Notes: generated from the letters alone by a model not told the origin. A stretch of 55,534 nucleotides of DNA from Micromonospora sp. HK10 (GCF_000982955.1 NZ_KQ058875.1:1-55534), one strand, 5' to 3'; positions 22,615-30,919 are shown, counted from the first letter of the stretch. Translations and numbers: made by a program.

Positions 22615-25284
22615 TCAGGCCGGATCGGTGCCGTCGTGCCCCGGCATCGACCGCAACGCGGCCCGCAGCTCGGCCCGGCCGGCCACGCCGAGCTTGCTGT
22701 AGACCCGCTGGAGGTGGTTCTCCACCGTGCGGCTGGACAGGTGGAGCTGCTCGGCGATGAGCCGGCTGGTGACGCCCTCGGCGGCGAGCCGGGCGATCTC
22801 CCACTCCCGGTCGCTGAGCGTCGGGCGGAGCTGGCGCAGCGCCGGGGTGGCGAGCCGGTCGCCGCGGCGCAGCAGGGCGGCGAGACGTTCCCGGGCCGGG
22901 CCGGTGCCGTCGCGCCCGGCGTGCTGCACGGCCAGCGCGGCGGCCTCGGCGGCGTACACCACCAGGTCGCGGGCGGCGAAGTCGTCGGCGACGGCGAGCA
23001 GGTCGGCGGGACTGCCGTCGGCGGCCGCGCGGGCATAGCGGGCGGCCAGCGGCGGCAGCATCCCGTCGACCCGCTCGGAGAGCTCGGTCAGCCGCTGCGC
23101 CACGGTACGCCGGCCGCCGTCGGTGCAGGTCGGCCCGACCGGCGCGGCGGCCTGGTCGAGGCGGACCAGGTCGAGCAGGACCAGCAGTTCGTGGCCGGCG
23201 AAGCCGTCCGCGCGGAGCCGGTCGGCCAGCGCGCAGAGGTGTTTGACGGCGGCGGGCAGGTCGTCGGCGGCCGCGTACACCGCACCCCGGGCCTGCTCCA
23301 GCCAGGGGTAGAGCACCGCCATGCCGGGCGCGTGGGTGCGGTCCGCCTCCGCCATCGCCTCGGCGGCGTGCGTGGCGTCACCGCGCAGCGCGGCGGCCTG
23401 CGCCCGCTCGGCGTGCGCCAGGCCGGCGTACACCTGGCTGGTGGCCAGCACCGCGCAGGCGCCGAGGCTGGTCTTGAGCGCCTCGTCGCTGCGCCCCCGC
23501 AGCCGGGCCACGTACGCCTGGAGGATGGCCAGGTAGCCGGTGCCGAGCCGGAAGTCGCCGGCGCCGGCCAGGTCGGCGAACTCGTCGGCGACGATCGCGT
23601 CGATGCCGGTCAGGTCGCCGGAGAGCGCCAGCCGGGTGCCCCGGGCCAGCTCCATGGCGAGCTGGAGATAGGGCATGTCGTTCCGCCAGCGGGCCGCCTC
23701 GGCCTGCACCCGGGCGACGGCGGTGGCGCTGCGCCGGTACTGCCCCTGGGCGGCCTGCAGGTGCGCGATGGTGCAGCGGGCCAGCTCCCGCGCGGCCACC
23801 GGCGCGGCCGGCCGGTCCAGCACGGCCTGGGCCAGCCGCAGCGCGGCGCCGGTGTCCAGCCGGTGCAGCCGCATGATCGCCTCGAAGGCGCGGACCCGGG
23901 CCTGGTCGGCGGGGTCGGCCAGCGCGGCGCCCTGGGCGGCGATCTCCTCCACGGTGGACTCGCGGCTCAGTCCCCAGTAGCTGACCATGCCCCGCACGGT
24001 CAGCCAGCGGCCGCGCCGCCGGTCGTCGTGGATCTCCCCGGCGACCGAGTCGAGCACCTCGATCGCCTCGCTCGACCGGTCGGCGAACATGAGGATGGTG
24101 GCGAGCAGCTCGGCGGCGTAGAAGCCGCCGTCGGCCTCCAGCGCGGCCCGGGCCAGCCGGGTCGCCAGCGGCACGTCGTACCGGCCGAAGGCCTGGGCGC
24201 CGGCGTCGAGCAGCAGCGCCGGGTCCTGGGCCGTACCGGAATCGAGCCGCCACACGGCGACCCGCAGCAGGTCGTCGCGGCGGCGCTTGCCCACCTGCTC
24301 GAGCAGGTCGGCCAGGGTCGCCTGGAGCCGGCGGGTCCGGCTGACCGGGCAGTGCCGCCGGATCACCTCGCCGTAGAGCGGGTGGGCGAGCCGGACGTTC
24401 AGCCGCCGGTCGTCGTGGACCATGCTGATCAGGCCGCGCTCTTCGGCCGTCTCCACGTCGTCCGGGTCGACGGCCCGTTGCAGCAGTTGCAGGCCGAGCG
24501 GCTCGCCGAAGGCGACCAGCTCGACCACCGACCGCACGCCGGGGGTGAGCTGGCCGATCCGGGTGTCGATCAGGTCGGTCAGGCTGGGTGCCAGCTCCAG
24601 CCGGCCGGTCCACTTCCAGATGCCGTACGTGCGGCTCAGCTCGCCGCTGCTCGAGACCGCCAGCACCAGCTCGCGCAGCAGCAGCGCGTTGCCGGCGGAG
24701 AGCCGGAAGAGCCGGTCGGCGGTGCCCGCGTCGACCGGCCCGTTGAGGATGGCGGCGAGCAGCCCGGTCGTCTCGGTCGGACCGAGCGGGCCCAACTCGA
24801 CCAGGTCGACCAGGTCGTCGGTCCACAGGGCCCGGATCGGCAGCGGGATCTGCTCGCCGTTGCGCAGGGTGCCGATGACGGTGGTGTTCTCGGCGCGGGC
24901 GATGAGGTGGACCAGCGCTGCCGAGGGCGGGTCGAGCAGGTGGGCGTCGTCGATGGCGAGCACGATCGGCCGGCCGGCGGCCTGTTCCTGGAGCAGGTCC
25001 ACCGCCCAGCGCAGGATGCCGGCGGGGGAGAGCCCCTGCGGCTGCTCGGCGGGGAGGACCTGGACGAGGCCGCCGAAGGGCAGCGCCGCGGTGGTGGCGC
25101 TGGCCGAGACCGACCAGATGGCGTACCGGTCGGGGGAGAGCGCGGCCACCCCCTCCCGGAGCAGCCGGCTCTTACCGACCCCGGCACTGCCGCTGAAGAG
25201 CAGGCCGCGCCCGTCCGGACCGCCGATCGCCGACAGCAGGCGGTGCAGTTCGTCCGTGCGGCCGACGAAGTCCCAGCGACTCAT
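22615..25284 (-). CDS. Large ATP-binding LuxR-family (LAL) transcriptional regulator
   Basis: 889 residues. N-terminal STAND/AAA-type ATPase with Walker A GSAGVGKS (32-39) and Walker B IVLAIDDAHLLD; a long alpha-helical TPR-like middle (about 330-790); C-terminal LuxR helix-turn-helix (about 825-880) with LSDREWEIARLAAEG and SSRTVENHLQRVYSKLGV. LAL regulators usually respond to a small ligand and activate nearby or distant operons. Here the gene precedes pncB-pncA by 17 bp in the same direction, which raises the possibility that it controls NAD salvage or simply shares a transcript. The ATG start agrees with the family start (WDFVGRTDEL) but has no obvious ribosome site. Confidence 0.92.
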   Translation of the reverse strand: MSRWDFVGRTDELHRLLSAIGGPDGRGLLFSGSAGVGKSRLLREGVAALSPDRYAIWSVSASATTAALPFGGLVQVLPAEQPQGLSPAGILRWAVDLLQEQAAGRPIVLAIDDAHLLDPPSAALVHLIARAENTTVIGTLRNGEQIPLPIRALWTDDLVDLVELGPLGPTETTGLLAAILNGPVDAGTADRLFRLSAGNALLLRELVLAVSSSGELSRTYGIWKWTGRLELAPSLTDLIDTRIGQLTPGVRSVVELVAFGEPLGLQLLQRAVDPDDVETAEERGLISMVHDDRRLNVRLAHPLYGEVIRRHCPVSRTRRLQATLADLLEQVGKRRRDDLLRVAVWRLDSGTAQDPALLLDAGAQAFGRYDVPLATRLARAALEADGGFYAAELLATILMFADRSSEAIEVLDSVAGEIHDDRRRGRWLTVRGMVSYWGLSRESTVEEIAAQGAALADPADQARVRAFEAIMRLHRLDTGAALRLAQAVLDRPAAPVAARELARCTIAHLQAAQGQYRRSATAVARVQAEAARWRNDMPYLQLAMELARGTRLALSGDLTGIDAIVADEFADLAGAGDFRLGTGYLAILQAYVARLRGRSDEALKTSLGACAVLATSQVYAGLAHAERAQAAALRGDATHAAEAMAEADRTHAPGMAVLYPWLEQARGAVYAAADDLPAAVKHLCALADRLRADGFAGHELLVLLDLVRLDQAAAPVGPTCTDGGRRTVAQRLTELSERVDGMLPPLAARYARAAADGSPADLLAVADDFAARDLVVYAAEAAALAVQHAGRDGTGPARERLAALLRRGDRLATPALRQLRPTLSDREWEIARLAAEGVTSRLIAEQLHLSSRTVENHLQRVYSKLGVAGRAELRAALRSMPGHDGTDPA

Positions 25285-25342
25285 CGCTGCAGCATATCGA
25301 CGCTGTTCCGTATGCGGTCGCATCGTCACGCACCGAAGTTGA

Positions 25343-25358
25343 GTAATCGCTCGATTAC
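25343..25358. promoter_or_regulatory. Palindromic candidate operator between the LAL regulator and the P-loop gene
   Basis: GTAATCG-CT-CGATTAC, arms of 7 bp, in the 203-bp divergent spacer 25285-25487, AT-rich against its surroundings. A second dyad, TGTCGG-ACAC-CCGACA, lies about 25 bp further right. Either could bind the LAL regulator or another dimeric protein. Confidence 0.4.
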
Positions 25359-25487
25359 CGGTGAGTATCGTGCCTGTTCGGTGTCGGACACCCGACAGCC
25401 GTACTCTTCCGACATCCGGTGTGTCACCACCGGGTCCCCCCATGCGGCCGGTCCACACCCCCGGTCGCCGGATCGGGAGGCCACCTG

Positions 25488-27062
25488 ATGAAGCCGGGTC
25501 CTCTGTCGCCGGTCGACCTGCCCAACCCGGGCCGGACCGGCGATTCGCCGCGCTGCGTGCCGCTGCCCACCCGGCTCGGCGCCGGCGAGCCCAGCCCCGA
25601 GGAGCCGCTCGCGGTCGTCGTCGCGGGCCCGGCCGGCGCCGGGCGGCGCGAGCTGCTCGCCGGCCTGCTCGACGTGGACCCGGGCATGCTGGTCGCGCCC
25701 GAGGGCAGCTACCTGCTGGTCAACCACGCGCGGGTGGCGACCCGGGCGGCGTACGTGCCCGGCTACCGGCAACCCCACTCCTACGGGGTCGACCCGCTCG
25801 CGGCCGGGCCGGCACTGGCCCGGCCGCCGCGCCGGGTGGAGCTGAGCCTGCCCAACCCGCTGCTGCGCCACTTCTCGATGCTCGACACGCCGGACACCGG
25901 CGCGCTCGGCGTCGCCGGCAACCGGGTGCTGCTGGAGACGGTGGGCCGGGCCGGCGCGCTGCTCTTCGTCATCTCCGCCGACCAGGCGTTCACGGCTGCG
26001 GAGCTGACCCTGCTCAGCGAGGTCGCCCGGGCCCGGGTGGAGGTGCACTTCACCGTCACCCCCGGTGCGGCCGGCTGGACGGCCCCGGTGGACGGCCCGG
26101 CGGTGACGGACGACTCGGGGGCGTCCGAGCCGTCGGCCGTCCGCCGGGGCGGCACCGCTCCCCGTTCCGCCGGGCGGCCGGTCGACCCGGTGGAGGTCTG
26201 CCTCGCCGCGCACCGGGCCGCCCTGCTCTCCGCGGTGCCCGACCTGGCCGCCGCCCGCTGGCACGCGGTGCTGCCGACCGACCACGCGCCGCTGCGCCGG
26301 GCGCTGGTCGGCTGGGCCGCGGACGAGGGTCTGCGGCGGTCCAGCGTCCGCCCGCCGGAACCGCCCGGCGCGCACGGCAAGGTGCCCGTCGTGCCCGGCC
26401 TGGATGTCGGTGACCTCGTGGAACGGCTGGACCGGCGGACCCGGGCCTGCGCCCAGCGGATCCGCCAGCACCTCGCCTTGGAGCTGGCCAACATCCACCT
26501 GCGGGTGGTGCAGGAGATCGTCTTCGGGGTCGGCTGCGCCGGCCTGCCGCAGCTGCTCGACCGCGAGATGGAGGCGCTGTCGCTGCTGGCCACCGCACAG
26601 TGCGACGAGGCGGCCCGGAGCGTCGTCGACGAGACGGCCGCCCGGGCCTTCGGGGCGCCGCTGGCCGAGGGGGTACGCCGGCGGATCACGCACGCCGTGC
26701 GGTGGGGCCTCGCCGACTACCCGGCCGGCCGGGAGCTGGACAAGGTGCTCCTGGTCACCAGCACGGCCGGGGTGGCCGGGCTGGCCGGTGGCGGCGCGTT
26801 CGAGGCGCTCGCCGGCTTCCCCGGCGCGGACCGCGACGAGGTGCTGCCCCCGGTCGGGGTGGCCCTCTCCGGTGGCTGCTGGCAGCACTGGCGGCTGCCC
26901 GGCAACGACGATCCGAACGGGGCGCGCTCCTGGGCCCAGCGGGCCCTGCGCGAGGTGGAGCTGGAACTGTCCCGCGAGGTGTCCCGCCGCTTCGAGGTGA
27001 TCCGTCTGTCGCTGGGCGCGGTGCTCGCCGATGCTGTCGACCACGGCATTCTGCTCGCCTGA
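25488..27062 (+). CDS. Dynamin-like/P-loop protein with a degenerate Walker A
   Basis: A 524-residue soluble protein. The N-terminal 280 residues look like a GTPase fold: strand LAVVVAGPAGAGRREL at 41-56, a switch-like LLRHFSMLDTPDTGAL, and LLFVISADQAFTAAELTLL. In the P-loop GxxGxGK(S/T), the essential Lys and Ser/Thr are Arg53 and Arg54, so nucleotide binding is doubtful. The C-terminal half (about 320-520) is mostly helical (AQRIRQHLALELANIHLR, REVELELSREVSRRFEVI), as in bacterial dynamin-like or septation-linked proteins. The ATG has GGGAGG 7 nt upstream. I assign no precise function; membrane remodelling or a GTPase-regulator role are guesses. Confidence 0.75.
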   Translation: MKPGPLSPVDLPNPGRTGDSPRCVPLPTRLGAGEPSPEEPLAVVVAGPAGAGRRELLAGLLDVDPGMLVAPEGSYLLVNHARVATRAAYVPGYRQPHSYGVDPLAAGPALARPPRRVELSLPNPLLRHFSMLDTPDTGALGVAGNRVLLETVGRAGALLFVISADQAFTAAELTLLSEVARARVEVHFTVTPGAAGWTAPVDGPAVTDDSGASEPSAVRRGGTAPRSAGRPVDPVEVCLAAHRAALLSAVPDLAAARWHAVLPTDHAPLRRALVGWAADEGLRRSSVRPPEPPGAHGKVPVVPGLDVGDLVERLDRRTRACAQRIRQHLALELANIHLRVVQEIVFGVGCAGLPQLLDREMEALSLLATAQCDEAARSVVDETAARAFGAPLAEGVRRRITHAVRWGLADYPAGRELDKVLLVTSTAGVAGLAGGGAFEALAGFPGADRDEVLPPVGVALSGGCWQHWRLPGNDDPNGARSWAQRALREVELELSREVSRRFEVIRLSLGAVLADAVDHGILLA

Positions 27063-27177
27063 CGGGGCGGCCGCCGCCCGACCGGCCGGGCGGCGGTGCG
27101 CGGCCCGGGAGGGTGATCCCGGCGGGCGCGGCGTTCCGGTTCCTCGGTTCCCGGGATCCGGTGGCACGATGGGGGGC

Positions 27178-27468
27178 ATGGCGGCTCCACAGGTTGCACC
27201 GGTCGAGACGCCGGACACCGACCAGGTGCCGGCTTCCGACCGGCCGTGGGTGACCATCGTCTGGGACGATCCGGTCAACCTCATGACGTACGTGACCTGG
27301 GTGTTCCAGAAACTCTTCGGATACAGCCGGGAGAAGGCCGAGCAGCTCATGCTGGATGTGCACCACAAGGGCAAGGCGGTGGTCTCCAGCGGGGCCCGGG
27401 AGCGGATGGAGCACGACGCCTCGCAGCTGCACGCGTACGGGCTCTGGGCGACCGTGGAGCGGTCGTGA
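27178..27468 (+). CDS. clpS: ClpS, adaptor of the ClpAP/ClpCP protease
   Basis: A 96-residue protein delivering N-degron substrates to Clp. It has the family core WVTIVWDDPVNLMTYVTWVF, including the substrate-pocket Asp-Asp-Pro-Val-Asn, and the C-terminal hydrophobic region EHDASQLHAYGLWATVE. It starts a run of co-oriented genes (clpS, DUF2017, mec, cysO, cysM) found in the same order in mycobacteria. Confidence 0.95.
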   Translation: MAAPQVAPVETPDTDQVPASDRPWVTIVWDDPVNLMTYVTWVFQKLFGYSREKAEQLMLDVHHKGKAVVSSGARERMEHDASQLHAYGLWATVERS

Positions 27469-27520
27469 GGGCGAGGAGAGGGCCGGTGGCAGGCCCGCGG
27501 GTGCGGACAAGGACGGCGTT

Positions 27521-28024
27521 GTGAGCATGTTCCGTCGCCACGGCGACCGTTACGTCGCCACCTTCGCGGTCGACGAGGTGCGGGTGCTGCGCAAGGTGGC
27601 CTCCGAGGTGGTCGGCCTGCTGACCGACGGCTTCGACCACACCGACCCGGTGGTCGGCCGGCTCTTCCCCGAGGTCTACCCGGACGACGCGGCGAGCACC
27701 GCGGAGTTCCGCCGCTACACCGAGGGCGATCTGAAGACCGCGAAGATCGACCAGGCCGGCGCGATCCTCGCCGCGCTGCCCGACGGGGAGGCCGGCGGCG
27801 AGGTACGCCTCGACGCGGAGGCGGCCGAGGCGTGGCTGCGCGCGCTCAACGACGCCCGGCTGGCGATGGGCGTACGCCTGGAGATCAAGGACGGCACCGA
27901 CCTGGGTGAGGAGCTCGACGACGCGGTCGCCGAGGACCCCAGCTCGTCGCGGGTGTTCCAACTGTCGGTCTACGCGTATCTCGGCTATCTGCAGGAATCC
28001 CTGCTCAACGCCCTGATCGACTGA
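27521..28024 (+). CDS. DUF2017-family protein
   Basis: 167 residues; the companion of clpS in actinobacteria. Conserved-looking features: MFRRHGDRYVATFAVDEVRV at the N-terminus, LFPEVYPDDAASTAEFRRYT in the middle, and SVYAYLGYLQESLLNALI at the end. No enzymatic motif; helical. GTG 27521 is used because AAGGA lies 7 nt upstream; ATG two codons later is possible. 52 bp after clpS. Function unknown in any organism to my knowledge. Confidence 0.92.
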   Translation: MSMFRRHGDRYVATFAVDEVRVLRKVASEVVGLLTDGFDHTDPVVGRLFPEVYPDDAASTAEFRRYTEGDLKTAKIDQAGAILAALPDGEAGGEVRLDAEAAEAWLRALNDARLAMGVRLEIKDGTDLGEELDDAVAEDPSSSRVFQLSVYAYLGYLQESLLNALID

Positions 28025-28067
28025 GTGGTGACGGTCGCCACCCTCGCCGCTCGGGAGGGCCAGGCGC

Positions 28068-28073
28068 TAGGCT
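28068..28073 (+). promoter_or_regulatory. -10 box of a leaderless promoter (mec)
   Basis: TAGGCT followed by exactly 7 nt and the GTG start of mec at 28081. No ribosome site. It suggests that mec-cysO-cysM has its own promoter in addition to read-through from clpS. Confidence 0.6.
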
Positions 28074-28080
28074 GGGCGGC

Positions 28081-28569
28081 GTGCTGAGCATCGACCGGTC
28101 GATCATCGACGCGATCGTGGCCCACGCGCGTCGGGACCACCCGGACGAGGCGTGCGGCGTGGTCGCCGGTCCCGCCGGCAGCGACACCCCGACCCGGCAC
28201 ATCCCGATGGAGAACGCCGCCCGCTCGATGACCTTCTACGAGTTCGACTCGATGGAGCAGCTGCGGGTGTGGCGGGAGATGGACGACCGCGACGAGGAAC
28301 CGGTCGTCATCTACCACTCCCACACCGCCACGGAGGCCTACCCGTCCCGCACGGACATCTCCTTCGCCGGTGAGCCCGGGGCCCACTACCTGCTCGTCTC
28401 GACCCGTGAGCCCGACACCGAGGAGATCCGCTCCTTCCGGATCGTCGACGGTGCGGTCACCGAGGAGCCGGTCCGGATCGTGGCTGCCGCCGTGGACCCG
28501 CACGCCGTCCAGTCCTACATGTTCGGGCAGAGCCCGGCGACGGTCGACTACGAGTGTTCCGGCCGCTGA
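28081..28569 (+). CDS. mec: JAMM/MPN+ metalloprotease of the CysO pathway (Mec)
   Basis: A 162-residue zinc metallopeptidase (M67). The JAMM motif is complete: Glu23 (DEACGVV), His79-x-His81 (YHSHTA), Ser89 and Asp92 (PSRTD). In mycobacteria Mec releases cysteine from the CysO-cysteine adduct made by CysM. Here it may have a second job: the cysO product has a C-terminal tail beyond Gly-Gly that must be removed before thiocarboxylation. Likely leaderless GTG start. Confidence 0.94.
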   Translation: MLSIDRSIIDAIVAHARRDHPDEACGVVAGPAGSDTPTRHIPMENAARSMTFYEFDSMEQLRVWREMDDRDEEPVVIYHSHTATEAYPSRTDISFAGEPGAHYLLVSTREPDTEEIRSFRIVDGAVTEEPVRIVAAAVDPHAVQSYMFGQSPATVDYECSGR

Positions 28570-28638
28570 TCTTCTCAGCGCCCGGCACCGCACTCTCACC
28601 CGTCACCTGGCACACCCGGACAAGGAGCACGAGACATC

Positions 28639-28971
28639 ATGGCCATCGAGGTTCGCATCCCCACCATCCTGCGCAGCTACACCGGCGGCGCGAAGGTCGT
28701 CGAGGGCAGCGGTGATACGCTGGGCGACCTGCTCACCGATCTGGACTCCCGGCACGGCGGCCTCCGGGCCCGGCTGGTCACCGACGCCGGCGTGCTGCAC
28801 CGGTTCGTCAACGTCTACGTCAACGACGAGGACGTCCGCTTCCTGGGCGCGCTCGACGCCAAGCTCAACGACGGCGACAGCGTGACCATCCTGCCGGCCG
28901 TGGCCGGCGGCGCCTTCGGCTTCGCGGCGGCCGCCGCCCTGGCCGGGCACCGCACGCCCGTCGCCCGCTGA
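28639..28971 (+). CDS. cysO: CysO sulfur-carrier protein with a C-terminal extension
   Basis: A 110-residue ubiquitin-fold (ThiS/MoaD-like) sulfur carrier. The body matches CysO: EVRIPTILRSYTGGAKVV, HRFVNVYVNDEDVRF, and DSVTILPAVAGG. In mycobacteria the protein ends with this Gly-Gly, whose carboxylate becomes the thiocarboxylate. Here Gly-Gly is at residues 90-91 and a further 19 residues (AFGFAAAAALAGHRTPVAR) follow in frame before the stop. The tail must be clipped for activity, most plausibly by the adjacent JAMM protease. The ATG has a weak AAGGAG-like site about 13 nt upstream. Confidence 0.92.
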   Translation: MAIEVRIPTILRSYTGGAKVVEGSGDTLGDLLTDLDSRHGGLRARLVTDAGVLHRFVNVYVNDEDVRFLGALDAKLNDGDSVTILPAVAGGAFGFAAAAALAGHRTPVAR

Positions 28972-28982
28972 GGGCGGGCGTC

Positions 28983-29948
28983 ATGACGCGGTACGACAGC
29001 CTGCTCGACGCGTGCGGCGGCACGCCCCTGGTGGGGCTGCCGCGGCTGTCGCCGGCGGTGCCCGAGGGGGCGCCGCCGGTGCGGCTCTGGGCGAAGCTGG
29101 AGGACCGGAACCCGACCGGCAGCATCAAGGACCGGGCGGCGCTGTTCATGGTCCGCGCGGCCGAGGAGGCCGGCCGGCTCCGCCCCGGTGCCACCATCCT
29201 GGAGCCGACCAGCGGCAACACCGGCATCTCGCTGGCCATGGTGGCCAAGCTGCGCGGCTACCGGCTGGTCTGCGTGATGCCGGAGAACGTCTCGACCGAG
29301 CGGGTCCAGCTGCTGCGGATGTACGGCGCGGAGATCATCTTTTCGCCGGCCGCCGGTGGCTCGAACCAGGCCGTCGCCACCGCGAAGCAGATCGCCGCCG
29401 AGCACCCGGACTGGGTGATGCTCTACCAGTACGGCAACGAGGCGAACGCCCGCGCCCACTACGAGACCACCGGGCCGGAGCTGCTGCACGACCTGCCCAC
29501 GATCACCCACTTCGTGGCCGGGCTGGGCACCACCGGCACGCTCATGGGCACCGGGCGCTACCTGCGGGAGAAGGTCGAGGACATCCAGATCGTCGCGGCC
29601 GAGCCGCGCTACGGCGAGCTGGTCTACGGCCTGCGCAACATCGACGAGGGGTACGTTCCCGAGCTGTACGACGCCGGGGTGCTCTCCCGGCGTTTCTCGG
29701 TGGGCACCCGGGACGCGGTGCTGCGCACCCGGCAACTCGTCGAGGTGGAGGGGATCTTCGCCGGCTTCTCCACGGGCGCGATCCTGCACGCCGCCCTGGC
29801 GGTGGCGCACGAGGCGATCCGGGACGGCCGCCGCGCCGACGTCGCATTCGTGATCGCCGACGGCGGCTGGAAATACCTGTCCACCGGGGCGTACGGCGGC
29901 ACCCTGGCCGACGCCGAGGATGCCCTGGAGGGTCAGCTCTGGGCCTGA
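28983..29948 (+). CDS. cysM: Cysteine synthase, CysO/O-phosphoserine type
   Basis: A 321-residue fold-type II PLP enzyme. The PLP lysine is Lys49 in NPTGSIKDRAALF; the substrate loop is EPTSGNTGISLAM and the phosphate-binding loop GLGTTGTLMGTGRYL. Context (mec-cysO-cysM) identifies it as the mycobacterial CysM type, which uses O-phosphoserine and CysO-thiocarboxylate. It starts 11 bp after cysO and is followed by a strong terminator. Confidence 0.95.
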   Translation: MTRYDSLLDACGGTPLVGLPRLSPAVPEGAPPVRLWAKLEDRNPTGSIKDRAALFMVRAAEEAGRLRPGATILEPTSGNTGISLAMVAKLRGYRLVCVMPENVSTERVQLLRMYGAEIIFSPAAGGSNQAVATAKQIAAEHPDWVMLYQYGNEANARAHYETTGPELLHDLPTITHFVAGLGTTGTLMGTGRYLREKVEDIQIVAAEPRYGELVYGLRNIDEGYVPELYDAGVLSRRFSVGTRDAVLRTRQLVEVEGIFAGFSTGAILHAALAVAHEAIRDGRRADVAFVIADGGWKYLSTGAYGGTLADAEDALEGQLWA

Positions 29949-29956
29949 ACGCCCGA

Positions 29957-29997
29957 CCGTCGGGCCGGTCGACGAACCGCGTCGACCGGCCCGACGG
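29957..29997 (+). terminator. Strong hairpin terminator after cysM
   Basis: Perfect 17-bp stem CCGTCGGGCCGGTCGAC (29957-29973) with its complement (29981-29997), 7-nt loop, 8 bp after the cysM stop. Confidence 0.92.
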
Positions 29998-30079
29998 CCG
30001 GCTCCGGGACCGGACGTGTGTGGGTGTCACGTTAGTGACAACTTCCGGTAGATGATTCTTGCCCGAGCGGGCCGACGCG

Positions 30080-30085
30080 TAGGCT
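30080..30085 (+). promoter_or_regulatory. -10 box of a leaderless promoter before the small ORF
   Basis: TAGGCT, 7 nt before GTG 30093. A TTGCCC at about 30058-30063 lies roughly 16 bp upstream as a possible -35. Confidence 0.55.
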
Positions 30086-30092
30086 GCGCAGC

Positions 30093-30182
30093 GTGACGAA
30101 CGCGTCGGTAGAGATCATCGACGGAGTCATTGCCGGCGTGTCGACTACCAAGCGTGACATCGGGGCAACCCGATGCGACTGA
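30093..30182 (+). CDS. Leaderless small ORF (29 codons) overlapping the phosphodiesterase gene
   Basis: GTG 30093 opens a 29-codon frame (VTNASVEIIDGVIAGVS...) ending in TGA at 30180-30182, so it overlaps the ATG of the next gene (30173) by 10 nt in another frame. A TAGGCT -10 box lies 7 nt upstream of the GTG, the spacing seen at leaderless genes in this window, while the next gene's ATG has only a weak GGGGCAACCCG context. Translation of the small frame could deliver ribosomes to the downstream start. Whether the peptide itself does anything is unknown. Confidence 0.45.
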   Translation: MTNASVEIIDGVIAGVSTTKRDIGATRCD

Positions 30183-30919
30183 CCGTCCTGGGCTGCGCGG
30201 GCAGCTTCCCCGGCCCCGAGTCACCCTGCTCCGCCTACCTGGTCGAGGCGGAGGGCTTCACGCTCCTGGTCGACTTCGGCTCCGGGGCGCTCTCCACCCT
30301 CCAGCGCTACGCCGGGCTGCACGCGCCCGACGCGATCCTCCTCACCCATCTGCACTGCGACCACATGCTCGACGCGGTGACCTATGTGGTGGTCCGCCGG
30401 TACGCCCCGGACGGCCCGTACCCGCCCATGCCGGTGTACGCCCCGGCCGGCGCCCCCGACCGGCTCAACGCCGCCTACGGCCAGCCGGACGGCACGCTCG
30501 AGGACGTCTACCAGTTCTACGCCCTCGAACCGGGCACCTTCCCGATCGGCCCGTTCAGCGTCACGGTCGACCGGATGAACCATCCGGTGGAGACGTACGG
30601 CGTGCGGCTGGAGCACGGCGGCAAGGTGCTCTGCTATTCGTCGGACACCGCGCCTAGCGACGCGCTGCTGCGCCTGGCCCAGGGCGCCGACGTGTTCCTC
30701 TGCGAGGCCAGCTACCTCGACGGGGTGGAGAACCCGCCGGACCTGCACCTCACCGGCCGGGAGGCGGGCGAGTACGCCACCAAGGCGGGGGTGGGCCGGC
30801 TGCTGCTCACCCATCTGGTGCCGGCGTGGGGCAGCGAGTCGCACACGGTGGAGGCGGCGGCCGGGGCGTACGCCGGCCCGCTGGACGTGGTCCGCCCCGG
30901 CGCCTGCTACGACATCTGA
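30173..30919 (+). CDS. Metallo-beta-lactamase-fold phosphodiesterase (Rv1339-like)
   Basis: A 248-residue MBL-fold hydrolase. The metal motif THLHCDHMLD gives His59, His61, Asp63 and His64; later ligands are likely His in MNHPVETYGVRLE, Asp in YSSDTAPSDAL and His in LLTHLVPAW. The position between cysM and rph matches Mycobacterium Rv1339, reported as an atypical cAMP phosphodiesterase. By synteny this is its orthologue, so a role in cyclic-nucleotide turnover is likely but inferred. Start chosen at ATG; it is overlapped by a small leaderless ORF. Confidence 0.88.
   Translation: MRLTVLGCAGSFPGPESPCSAYLVEAEGFTLLVDFGSGALSTLQRYAGLHAPDAILLTHLHCDHMLDAVTYVVVRRYAPDGPYPPMPVYAPAGAPDRLNAAYGQPDGTLEDVYQFYALEPGTFPIGPFSVTVDRMNHPVETYGVRLEHGGKVLCYSSDTAPSDALLRLAQGADVFLCEASYLDGVENPPDLHLTGREAGEYATKAGVGRLLLTHLVPAWGSESHTVEAAAGAYAGPLDVVRPGACYDI

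Noticed and set aside
22615..25284. The LAL regulator as a marker of a biosynthetic gene cluster
   Set aside because: No PKS, NRPS, terpene or RiPP genes are nearby; its neighbours are NAD-salvage genes and a P-loop protein.
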